64,000 bases of DNA, from contig NZ_QWJJ01000004.1 in NCBI RefSeq assembly GCF_003575965.1, forward strand, positions 62,001-126,000. Direction: 5' to 3'. The notes beneath the pieces are model-generated. The model saw only the letters and a list, made by a program, of their open reading frames with translations. It was not told where the DNA came from and did not search any database. The position numbers and the translations under genes were made by a program. This DNA comes from Pseudooceanicola sediminis. Lineage in GTDB: Bacteria > Pseudomonadota > Alphaproteobacteria > Rhodobacterales > Rhodobacteraceae. Positions 38,156-46,010 of this stretch are shown here, piece after piece; position 1 is the first letter of the stretch, and every line of letters begins with the position of its first letter.

Positions 38156-39190
38156 TTATTGCCCGAGGGCGTTGGCGGCGGACATTTCCGTCTCAAAGCG
38201 GTCATAGATCGCCTGATCGTCGTATCCGGCCTGTTTCGCCTCGGCGTGCCATTCCTCCAGCAGCGGCGCGGTGGCCTCTTTCCAGGCGGTCATCTCGGCC
38301 TCGCTCGGCACATGCACATGATGATCCTGCGATGCGATGGCCCGGTCGCGCCCCGAGGCTTCCTTCTCGGCCCATCCGGCGGCGATCTTCCCCGCCCACT
38401 CGCTTGTGCAATGCGCGTCCATCACCGCCTTTTCCTCGGCGGACATCCCGTCATAGCTGTCCTTGTTCATCGCCATGACGAAGGTCGTGGAATACAGCGG
38501 CATGTCGAGGTGATAGGTCGTCTCCTCGTCGATCCCGAACAGAAAGATGCTGTCCCAGGGAAAGGTGATCCCCTCGGCCGCGCCGCGCGCAATCACCTCG
38601 CGCGCCTCCGGGGCGGGCACCTGGACGCTGGCCGCGCCCAGCAGGTTCAGCATCCGCCCCATCGTGGCATTGCCCGGGCGGATGGTCTTGCCCGCCAGGT
38701 CGCCCGGCACCAGGATTTCGCTGACCGTATGCAGCGTTCCCGGATCTTGCAGGAAGGCCATGCAATAATGGATATCGGGCATCTCGGTCGCCGCGTATTC
38801 GCGATACCAGCGATCAAAGGCAACCGACCCCTCGACGGCGTTGGACACATGGAACGGCTGCTCGCCCAGCGAAATCACCGGAAAGCGCCCCGGCTGATAG
38901 CCCGGATTGACAAAGCTCAGGTCGGCAATGCCGTCGCGTGCGATGTCATAGTGATCCAGCGCCGACCCCAGCTGCTGCGCCGGAAAGATCGTGCTGGTGA
39001 TGCTGCCGCCCGACGCCTCGGTGATCGCGGCCAGCCATGGCTCGAAACCCGTGGTCTGCAAGGAATGCTGCGCGGGCAGCCAGGTCGACAGCCGCAGGGT
39101 CGTGTCGGCCTGCGCCGTGCTTGCCAAAAGGCCGATCGCGGATGCGACGCCCATCATGCAGGTGCCCATCATGCAGGTAATCGTCTTCAT
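38156..39190 (-). CDS. TRAP transporter substrate-binding protein (DctP family), system 1
   Basis: Periplasmic solute receptor, 344 aa, with a signal peptide ending near STAQA. Typical DctP features: DTTLRLSTWLPAQHSLQT, IFPAQQLGSALDHYDIARDGIADLS, the carboxylate-binding arginine region GKTIRPGNATMGRMLNLLGAASVQVPAPE. It should bind an organic acid that the adjacent CoA ligase activates. ATG 39190 has GGAGG upstream. The signal-peptide coding region holds a 15-bp tandem duplication (39151-39180) that repeats the residues around CMMGT. Confidence 0.93.
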   Translation of the reverse strand: MKTITCMMGTCMMGVASAIGLLASTAQADTTLRLSTWLPAQHSLQTTGFEPWLAAITEASGGSITSTIFPAQQLGSALDHYDIARDGIADLSFVNPGYQPGRFPVISLGEQPFHVSNAVEGSVAFDRWYREYAATEMPDIHYCMAFLQDPGTLHTVSEILVPGDLAGKTIRPGNATMGRMLNLLGAASVQVPAPEAREVIARGAAEGITFPWDSIFLFGIDEETTYHLDMPLYSTTFVMAMNKDSYDGMSAEEKAVMDAHCTSEWAGKIAAGWAEKEASGRDRAIASQDHHVHVPSEAEMTAWKEATAPLLEEWHAEAKQAGYDDQAIYDRFETEMSAANALGQ

Positions 39191-39251
39191 GTCGTTTTCC
39201 TCCCTGAAAGTCCGCCGCCTCCCGCGTCGGAACAAGTGTGATCGCCGGGCC

Positions 39252-40154
39252 CTACTCGGGCATCTGAACTCCGACGCTTTGCAGATGATCGCGGGCCAGG
39301 TCGTCCCAGCCCCGCGCGATGTCGTCCGCGCTCCAGCCGCCCGTGTTCAGGGCGACCGAAACTTCCTGCGGATGCGCCCAGATCGACAGGCGGTCGCCGC
39401 CGATCCCGATGCACTGGCCGCTGATCCCCGCCGCCGCGTCCGACGCCAGATAGCTGAACAGCCCCGCCACGTCCCCGGCCAGCCCCAGCCCCGCATCGGC
39501 GCGCAAGGCGTCGGGCAGCGCCTCGCCCCGCTCGGCGGCCGCGACGTGCTCGGCCATGCCGGGGATGGTGGCGACCATGCGCGTCAACGCCACCGGCACC
39601 ACCGCGTTGACGGTCACGCCCGCCCGCGCCAGCTCCATCGACCACGTGCGCGCCATGGCGGCAACGCCCGCCTTGGCGGCGGCATAGGCGGTCTGGCCGA
39701 AATTGCCCCGCTGCCCGGCGGGCGAGGCGACAAGGATGATGCGCCCGCCCTGCCCGGCGTCGCGAAAATGCCGTGCCGCCGCGCGCCCGCAGGTAAAGGC
39801 GCCCCGCAGATGGGTCGCGACGACCAGGTCGAAATCCGCGTCGCTCGCCTTCCACAGCACAGCGTCGCGCAACACGCCCGCATTGGCGCACAGGATGTCG
39901 AACCGCCCGAACGCGCTCAGCGCGCGGGCGATACAGGCCTCCGCCGCCTCGGCGCTGCCGATCGCGGCCACCTCGGCCACGGCGCGGCCCCCGGCGGCGC
40001 GGATCTCATCCACCACGGCCTCGGCCACGTCTCCCTCGATGTCGTTCACCACCACCGCGGCCCCGCGCCGCGCCATGTCCAGCGCAATCGCCCGCCCGAT
40101 ACCGCGCCCCGCACCGGTGACCACCGCCCCCTTGTCCTGCAACGTCACGGCCAT
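39252..40154 (-). CDS. SDR-family NAD(P)-dependent oxidoreductase
   Basis: Classical short-chain dehydrogenase, 300 aa. Motifs: nucleotide loop VVTGAGRGIGRAIAL, NAG (CANAGVLRD), catalytic Y-x3-K in QTAYAAAKAGVAA. The catalytic serine position reads ILVASPAG. It carries about 60 extra C-terminal residues beyond the usual GQ(x)I(x)xxGG end (from WAHPQEVSVALN), as in some 3-hydroxyacyl-CoA dehydrogenases of the family. Between enoyl-CoA hydratase (3 bases upstream) and DctP, so probably the 3-hydroxyacyl-CoA oxidation step of the local pathway. Exact substrate unknown. Confidence 0.87.
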   Translation of the reverse strand: MAVTLQDKGAVVTGAGRGIGRAIALDMARRGAAVVVNDIEGDVAEAVVDEIRAAGGRAVAEVAAIGSAEAAEACIARALSAFGRFDILCANAGVLRDAVLWKASDADFDLVVATHLRGAFTCGRAAARHFRDAGQGGRIILVASPAGQRGNFGQTAYAAAKAGVAAMARTWSMELARAGVTVNAVVPVALTRMVATIPGMAEHVAAAERGEALPDALRADAGLGLAGDVAGLFSYLASDAAAGISGQCIGIGGDRLSIWAHPQEVSVALNTGGWSADDIARGWDDLARDHLQSVGVQMPE

Positions 40155-40157
40155 GCC

Positions 40158-40967
40158 TCAGTGCCCCCGAAACCGCGCCGGGCGCTTTTCCATGAAGGCG
40201 CGCGGCCCCTCGCGGGCATCCTCGGTCGCCATCACCGCCTCTTTCGCGGCATCCTCCAGCGCATAGCCCTCGACCAGCGTGCGCCCCGACGACGCCAGCA
40301 CCGTCTGCTTCACCTGTTGCACCGCGAACGGCCCGTTGGCGGCAATCTTGCGCGCCAGCGTCCAGGCCGTCTCCATCAGCGCCTCGGCAGGCACCACGCG
40401 GTTGACCAATCCAGCCTCGCGCGCCGTCTCGGCGTCCATCGCGTCGCCCACCAGCAGCATCTCCATCGCCATGCAATAGGTGATCTGGCGCGGCAGCCGC
40501 ACGATGGACCCGGCAAAGGGGATCAACCCGCGCTTGACCTCTGGCAAGGCGAATGTCGCCTGTTCGGCGGCAATGCGAATGTCGGTCGCCAGCACCGTCT
40601 CCAGCCCGCCAGCCATGCAGGCGCCGTTGATCGCGGCGATGATCGGCTTGTTCAGCTCCCAGTCGCGCAGGGCAGACCGCGACATCACCTCGGGTTCGCG
40701 CAGCAGGCGATGGTCCCACTCGGTTTCCGGCGCGCGCGCCCCCGTCATCAGCGGCAGCGTCAGCGCCAGGTCCCCGCCGGAACAGAACGCCCGGTCTCCC
40801 GCCCCGGTCAGGATCGCCACGCGCAGGCCGGGATCACCGGCAAAATCGGTAAAGGCATCGGCCAACCGGCACGCGACCTCCGGTGAAATCGCATTGCGCG
40901 CCTCGGGGCGGTTGATCGTGATCACGGCGATCTCGCCATGTTTTTCGTACAGCAGCGGCAAGGTCAT
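40158..40967 (-). CDS. Enoyl-CoA hydratase/isomerase family protein
   Basis: Crotonase-fold enzyme, 269 aa. Oxyanion-hole segments AFCSGGDLAL and NGACMAGGLETVLATD; both catalytic-type glutamates of classical hydratases are at the expected places (GGLE, and ALPEVKRGLIP). Thus hydration of an enoyl-CoA is plausible; ring-opening (BadI-like) hydrolysis is an alternative. It overlaps the CoA ligase by four bases and is followed after three bases by the SDR. Confidence 0.88.
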   Translation of the reverse strand: MTLPLLYEKHGEIAVITINRPEARNAISPEVACRLADAFTDFAGDPGLRVAILTGAGDRAFCSGGDLALTLPLMTGARAPETEWDHRLLREPEVMSRSALRDWELNKPIIAAINGACMAGGLETVLATDIRIAAEQATFALPEVKRGLIPFAGSIVRLPRQITYCMAMEMLLVGDAMDAETAREAGLVNRVVPAEALMETAWTLARKIAANGPFAVQQVKQTVLASSGRTLVEGYALEDAAKEAVMATEDAREGPRAFMEKRPARFRGH

Positions 40968-42673
40968 GCGCGGCTCCCCTCCCTCATTTCAGCCACCCGT
41001 GCGGCAGCGGCGTCGCGCAGCGCGACCTTGCGGATCTTGCCATTCGCGGTCATCGGAAAGCTGTCGACGACCTCGACATGGCGGGGCAGCTTGTGACGCG
41101 CCAGACGGGTCCGTACGTAATCGCGCACCGCTTCGGGCTGCAACGCGGCCCCCTCTCGCAGCAGCACGAAGGCATAGATTTCCTCGCCCAGATCGGCGTC
41201 GGGCACACCGACAACCTGCGCCTGCGCGATATCGGGATGGCCCAGCAGACAATCCTCTATTTCAACGGGATAGACGTTTTCGCCCCCCCGGATCAGCATG
41301 TCCTTCAACCGCCCGACAATGCGCAGATGGCCCGTCTCCTCCAGCACCGCCAGATCGCCCGACAGCAACCACCCATCCGCGTCCAGCGCCTCCGCCGTCT
41401 TGTCGGGCATGTCGAAATACCCCACCGTCACCAGGTAGCCGCGAATGCACAGCTCTCCCGCCTCGCCAAAGGCACAGAGCGCCCGGCTCTCCGGGTCGAC
41501 GATGCGGATTTCGGTATGCGGCAGCGCCCGCCCCGCCGTGGTGATCCGCGTCTCGAAATCATCCGCCGGATCGGTCTGGGTGATCACGGGGCTGCACTCG
41601 GTCATCCCCATGACGATCATCGGCTCGGCCCCGGTCAGATCGCGCAACCGCCGCATCAGGCTGGGCGGGATCGAGGTGCCCCCGGTATTGGCCAGCCGCA
41701 GCGAACCTGTCTCGAAGTCGCCAAAGCGCGGATGATCCAACATGCGCGCATACATCGTCGGCACGCCGTTGATCACCGTCGCCGCATGGGCCTGCCACAG
41801 CGCCAGCATCCGCTCCGGCTCGAACGCATCCATGGTGACAAGACAGCCCCCCACCACCAGCATCCCCATCAGGTTGCAAACACACCCCGCCGTATGGAAC
41901 AGCGGCATGGCCGACAGCATCACGTCATCGGCGCGAAACCCGGCGCGCCGGCCCATCAGCCAGGCGTTGTTCAGGGTCGAGCGGTGCGTCAGCATCGCCC
42001 CCTTGGGCCGCCCCGTCGTCCCCGAGGTATACTGGATCTGCACCACGTCGCCGGGGCGCACCCCGGCCCGCCGCGCCGCCAGATCCTGTCCCGCCCCCAA
42101 TGCCACGACGTCATCGAATGACGCCGCGAACCGGGCATCCCCCGCCCCGATCAGCGCCAGATGCGTCAACGCGGGCAGGACCTCGCCAGACCGCACGCCG
42201 CCCCGAACATCCGCAAGGTCCGGCATCAGCCGCACCAGCGCGGCGGCAATATCATACCGGCGATAACCGGCGGCAAACATCAGGTGGCTGATCTTGCCCT
42301 GGCCCAGGATATAGCCGATCTCGTCTTCCTGCAGGCTGGGGTTCACCGTGACCAGCACCGCCCCGATGCTGGCCAGCGCATATTCCAGCAGCACCCACTC
42401 GACACAGTTCGGCGCCATCACCGCGACATGGCTGCCCGGCCGCACGCCCCAACCCATCAGGCCGCGTGCCAGCGCATCCGACGCCGCCTTCAGCTCGCCA
42501 TAGCTCAGCCGGTCGACCCGGCCGCGCGCCGCGTCCTCCACCACGATCGCCGGACGCGCCCCGTGCTCGGCGGCCTGGCGCTCCAGCATCTCGGCGATCG
42601 TCAGCTCCAGCAGCGGCACGTCGCCCGCGCCCGCAATCCAGTAAGCACCCCGTGCCTCTGCCACCTGTGTCAC
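40964..42673 (-). CDS. Acyl-CoA synthetase (class I adenylate-forming enzyme)
   Basis: ATP-dependent ligase activating a carboxylic acid to its CoA thioester, 569 aa. Has the P-loop QYTSGTTGRPKGAMLTH, the adenine-site MTECSPV, the core GWLLSGDLAVLEETGHL and the hinge GRLKDMLIRGGENVYPVEIE, plus the catalytic lysine near the end (ANGKIRKVAL). The start is taken as GTG 42673; a purine-rich GGAGGGG lies upstream though somewhat far (about 12 bases). The frame continues antisense into marR and that part is rejected. First gene of the operon, divergent from the MarR gene. Substrate class (medium-chain or aromatic acid) is not decided. Confidence 0.88.
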   Translation of the reverse strand: MTQVAEARGAYWIAGAGDVPLLELTIAEMLERQAAEHGARPAIVVEDAARGRVDRLSYGELKAASDALARGLMGWGVRPGSHVAVMAPNCVEWVLLEYALASIGAVLVTVNPSLQEDEIGYILGQGKISHLMFAAGYRRYDIAAALVRLMPDLADVRGGVRSGEVLPALTHLALIGAGDARFAASFDDVVALGAGQDLAARRAGVRPGDVVQIQYTSGTTGRPKGAMLTHRSTLNNAWLMGRRAGFRADDVMLSAMPLFHTAGCVCNLMGMLVVGGCLVTMDAFEPERMLALWQAHAATVINGVPTMYARMLDHPRFGDFETGSLRLANTGGTSIPPSLMRRLRDLTGAEPMIVMGMTECSPVITQTDPADDFETRITTAGRALPHTEIRIVDPESRALCAFGEAGELCIRGYLVTVGYFDMPDKTAEALDADGWLLSGDLAVLEETGHLRIVGRLKDMLIRGGENVYPVEIEDCLLGHPDIAQAQVVGVPDADLGEEIYAFVLLREGAALQPEAVRDYVRTRLARHKLPRHVEVVDSFPMTANGKIRKVALRDAAAARVAEMREGSRA

Positions 42674-42786
42674 CGTGGAATTCCCCCCTCCTGTGGTCCG
42701 AATGATCGCCTTCGTGCAGCCGCGCTCTTGTGCAAAGCGTCTCCCTCGGCCACATTGAACGAAAGCGAATAGGTTCCATCCGAACT

Positions 42787-42800
42787 GTTCGATGCCGAAC
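42787..42800. promoter_or_regulatory. Candidate MarR operator
   Basis: Dyad GTTCG-ATGC-CGAAC in the 162-base divergent gap between the CoA-ligase operon and marR. Typical placement for an autoregulating MarR protein; inferred only. Confidence 0.35.
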
Positions 42801-42835
42801 ATGTTTGGAGCGGGCGAGTCTGTCAAGAGGAATAC

Positions 42836-43309
42836 ATGAGCGATCGCCAGAAGAGTGCAGCCGGGGCCAACCCCGACGGGTTGATTCCGGACAGCCTGCG
42901 TGACGATATCGGGTTCAAGTTGCGCCTGGCCCAGATCCTGGCCTATCGCGCGTTCGAAGAGCGCGTGACAGGCTATGGTGCCGCGCCGCGCTATCTTGGT
43001 CTGCTGGCCATCATTCGCGCCACGCCGGGCCAGCCGCAAAGCCGCCTGGCCGAGGCCGTGGCCCTGCAACGCTCCAGCCTCGTGGCCATACTGGACCGTC
43101 TGGAAACCGATGGCCTGCTGGAACGGCGCGCCTCTGCCTCGGACCGCCGCGCAAAGGGGGTCTGGCTGACCGCGCAGGGAGAGGCCGTGACCGAGGAATT
43201 GCGCCTGCTGGCCCAGCAAAGCGAAGACCGCGCCACCGCCGGTCTGGATGCAGACAGCCGGGCGGCGCTGCTCAAATCACTCGATTGCATCATCGACAAC
43301 CTGCGCTGA
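42836..43309 (+). CDS. MarR-family transcriptional regulator
   Basis: 157-residue winged-helix regulator. Helices ~20-60 (FKLRLAQILAYRAFEERVT), recognition region QSRLAEAVALQRSSLVAILDRLETDGLLERR and wing ASDRRAKGVWLT are the MarR signature (DRR). Likely a repressor released by an acid or its CoA ester, given the divergent CoA-ligase operon; compare BadR of cyclohexanecarboxylate degradation. Monocistronic. Confidence 0.9.
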   Translation: MSDRQKSAAGANPDGLIPDSLRDDIGFKLRLAQILAYRAFEERVTGYGAAPRYLGLLAIIRATPGQPQSRLAEAVALQRSSLVAILDRLETDGLLERRASASDRRAKGVWLTAQGEAVTEELRLLAQQSEDRATAGLDADSRAALLKSLDCIIDNLR

Positions 43310-43350
43310 CACGCCGCGCCGATTTCGAGACCCGGATGCGAGTGCGGGTT

Positions 43351-43402
43351 GCGAGGACCAAGTGCGAGGGCCAAATGCGAGGGCCAAATGCGAGGACCGG
43401 TT
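43351..43402. repeat. Tandem repeat, 4 x 13 bp
   Basis: Units starting GCGAGG(A/G)CC at 43351, 43364, 43377 and 43390; the middle two are identical GCGAGGGCCAAAT. Just after marR, adjacent to copy 2 of the dispersed repeat, as the 27-bp repeats are next to copy 1. The rest of 43310-43695 holds no gene. Confidence 0.85.
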
Positions 43403-43483
43403 GCGCGATCACACAAGGACGCGCCGACTGCGCGCCCAAGACTCGCGCGCCTGAAACCCCGTGCCGATCGTGCGCCCAAAGCG

Positions 43484-43593
43484 GCGCACGCTGCGTTAAT
43501 CCGGGCGCAGCCCGCGCAGTTGCACCGTTCAGATACCGCCCGGATACCGACGCAGGCACCGACGTGCCAAATCGCGCCTTTTCTCAATTAATC
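43484..43593 (+). repeat. Dispersed intergenic repeat, copy 2
   Basis: Contains GCGCACGCTGCGTTAA, GTTGCACCG, two GATACCG motifs spaced 11 bases (43532, 43543), CCAAATCGCG and a TTAAT segment. Bases 43523-43576 are identical over 54 bases to 63059-63112. It sits between the convergent genes marR and the HpcH/HpaI aldolase gene. Confidence 0.9.
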
Positions 43594-43695
43594 TCGGAAA
43601 ACAGCGCGTAAACCATGCAGGCTCACCGACGCACCCACCGACGCGCCCACTGACGGCCTCACTTCCTGTTAACCTCTTTGCCGGCGCGGGGCGCA

Positions 43696-44463
43696 TCAGG
43701 CCGCGCCCCGCATCTCGGCCAGCGCCCGTTTCGCGCCCTGCAGCACATAGCCCTGATCGGTGCCCAGCACGAACAACGTCGCGCCCTGCGCCGCCCATTC
43801 GGCACCGCGTCCCGGCTGGCCCAGAAACAGCCCCGCCGCCTTTTGCGCGCCCTGTGCCGCCGTCATGACATCGCGCGACAGCCGCTCTACCTCGGGGGCA
43901 TCCGGGGTCGTCAGCCCCAGCGACACCGCCAGGTCGACCGGCCCCACCAGCAGGCCATCGACACCCGGCACAGAGGCAATCTCGGCAGCGCGTGCAGCGG
44001 CCCCCTCGTCCTCGATCTGGCAAATCAGAACCGTCTCCTCTCCCGCGCGCGACAGGTGCCCGGCGATCCCCCGGCTGCCATAGTCCGCCCCGGCGGCCGA
44101 GGGGGTGAATCCCCGCCCACCCGGTCCGTAACGCATTCTCTTCGCTAGGTTTTCCGCCGCTTCTGCATCGGGCACCTGGGGTGCCACGATGCCCGCCGCA
44201 CCCGCGTCCAGCGCCGTCGCGATCCAGTGGCCCGCCAGCTCCGGCACCCGTACCAGCAGCGGCAATTGCGCGGCCCGCGCGGCGATCATCATCGCCGCAA
44301 TCGTGCCCCGGTCAAAGGCCCCGTGCTCGGCATCCAGGATGGCGAAATCCAACCCCGAATGCCCCAGCACTTCGATCATTGCCGGATCGGCAGACTTGAC
44401 GAACGTCCCCGCCAGACCCTGCCGCCCCCGCAACCGCGCCGCAAAGGTCGCGCGATAGGCCAT
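43696..44463 (-). CDS. HpcH/HpaI aldolase family protein
   Basis: Class II pyruvate-type aldolase or related lyase with a TIM barrel, 255 aa. Motifs: FVKSADPAMIEVLGHSGLDFAILDAEHG (metal/pyruvate site; landmark), LLVRVPE, GAAGIVAPQVPDAEAAE, CQIEDEGAA and GLLVGPVDLAVSLG. Typical members cleave 2-keto-3-deoxy or 4-hydroxy-2-oxo acids. The ATG at 44463 shares one base with the hyuB stop, so translation is coupled to the hydantoinase genes. Last gene of its operon. Confidence 0.9.
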   Translation of the reverse strand: MAYRATFAARLRGRQGLAGTFVKSADPAMIEVLGHSGLDFAILDAEHGAFDRGTIAAMMIAARAAQLPLLVRVPELAGHWIATALDAGAAGIVAPQVPDAEAAENLAKRMRYGPGGRGFTPSAAGADYGSRGIAGHLSRAGEETVLICQIEDEGAAARAAEIASVPGVDGLLVGPVDLAVSLGLTTPDAPEVERLSRDVMTAAQGAQKAAGLFLGQPGRGAEWAAQGATLFVLGTDQGYVLQGAKRALAEMRGAA

Positions 44464-46010
44464 CACACCGCCCCGTAGCCGCCGCCGCCCGGCGTGATCA
44501 TGAAAACCTCGTCGTCCGGCTGCATCTCGCGCTTGCGGGTGTCCGCGATGGCTTCGCCGTTGATCTGGAACACGCCCGCAGCGCCATCACCGCCCCCCAG
44601 CAGACCCTCGGGCCCCGACACCAGCCGCGACGGAATGGTGTTCAGCAACCACGTCCGCCCGGTGCGCATGTGATATCCGATGCGCTGCCCGTCCCCGCCC
44701 GGATACTTGCCCGCGCCGCCCGTGCCATGCTCCAACTCCTTGCAAGTAAAGGCAATTGGATAGGTCGCCTCCAGCACTTCGACCGGCACCGCAGACACGC
44801 CAGTGGGATAGCACACCGCCGAAATGCCCGGCTTGGTCGCCCGCGCGCCCATCCCGCCCGAGTAGTTGAACATGGACGAGGTGAAAGGCACCCCGGCCCG
44901 GTCCTTGCCCGAAATCTGGATGGTCCAGACCGCGCCCGACCCTTCGGCCACGACACGGTCGGGAATGACCTGCGCCAGTGCCTTCAGGATCGGGAACGGC
45001 ACGTACATGCCCACCACGTGACGCGCATTCACCGGTGACGGATACTTGGCATTGACCACGCATTCGTCCGGCAGCTTCAGCCGGATCGGCGCGAGCGAGC
45101 CTGCGTTGTTCGGCAGATCCGGGTTCAGAGACGAGCGCACGGCGAAGGTCGCATAGGCATGGGTATAGGCCGGAACCACGTTGATCCCCATGGACGACGG
45201 CGGCGAGGAGCCTTCGAAATCAATCACGATCTCGCCCTTTTCGGCGTCGACAGTGACGGCGGTTTTCAGGTCGATCACCTGCCCGCCGGGCACGTCAAAG
45301 CGCGACGCGCCGTGATAGGTGCCGCCCGGCAGCTTGCGAATGGCATCGCGCGTCGCGGTCTCGGATCGGGTGATAATCTCTTGTGAAAGCTCGGAAATAT
45401 CGTCCAGCCCATAGCGGTCGCACAGCGCGTTCAGGCGGTCCGACGCGATGATGCCCGATGACACCTGCGCCCCCAGATCGCCCATCAGCGCGTCCGGCGT
45501 GCGCACGTTGCGGCGGATGATCTGGAACAGCGTCTCGTTCGGCTTGCCCGCCTCGTACAGCTTCATCGTCGGGATCCACAGACCCTCCTCGTGGATGTCG
45601 CGCGCGCCCGACCCGATGCCGTAGCCCCCGATGTCGGAGTGGTGAATGGTCGATCCGGCATAGCCGATGATCCGCTCACCGCGAAAGATCGGGGACAGGA
45701 TGGTGATGTCGAAAAAGTGCCCCGCCGACATCCAGGGATCGTTGGTGATCAGCACGTCGCCCGGTTGCAGGCTGTCGGCATCGCAATTGTCCAGCAGGTT
45801 GCGCGCCGCCGCGGCAAGCGAGTTGATGTGACCCGGCGTGCCCGTCACCGCCTGCGCCACCATGCGCGCCTGTTCATCGAACAGACCGTTGGCCAGGTCG
45901 CCCGCCTCGCGCACGATGGGGCTGAAGGCGATGCGTTGCAGGGCGCGCGCCTGTTCGCTGACGATCCCGATCAGGTTGCTCCAGAGGATTTGCAGTTCGA
46001 CGCCGTCCAT
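44463..46010 (-). CDS. hyuB: Hydantoinase B / oxoprolinase family protein
   Basis: B subunit of an ATP-dependent hydantoinase/5-oxoprolinase-type enzyme, 515 aa. Typical: LQILWSNLIGIVSEQARALQR, NDPWMSAGHFFDITILSPIF, GNSPYA-type core, NVVPAYTHAYATFAVRSSL, and a glycine-rich end MITPGGGGYGA. Partner of HyuA, whose stop overlaps its start by one base (TAATG). Works cytosolically with HyuA to open a cyclic amide ring with ATP. Confidence 0.93.
   Translation of the reverse strand: MDGVELQILWSNLIGIVSEQARALQRIAFSPIVREAGDLANGLFDEQARMVAQAVTGTPGHINSLAAAARNLLDNCDADSLQPGDVLITNDPWMSAGHFFDITILSPIFRGERIIGYAGSTIHHSDIGGYGIGSGARDIHEEGLWIPTMKLYEAGKPNETLFQIIRRNVRTPDALMGDLGAQVSSGIIASDRLNALCDRYGLDDISELSQEIITRSETATRDAIRKLPGGTYHGASRFDVPGGQVIDLKTAVTVDAEKGEIVIDFEGSSPPSSMGINVVPAYTHAYATFAVRSSLNPDLPNNAGSLAPIRLKLPDECVVNAKYPSPVNARHVVGMYVPFPILKALAQVIPDRVVAEGSGAVWTIQISGKDRAGVPFTSSMFNYSGGMGARATKPGISAVCYPTGVSAVPVEVLEATYPIAFTCKELEHGTGGAGKYPGGDGQRIGYHMRTGRTWLLNTIPSRLVSGPEGLLGGGDGAAGVFQINGEAIADTRKREMQPDDEVFMITPGGGGYGAV

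Noticed and set aside
42674-43219. N-terminal extension of the acyl-CoA synthetase
   Set aside because: Antisense to marR and through the divergent control region; the recognised protein begins near 42673.
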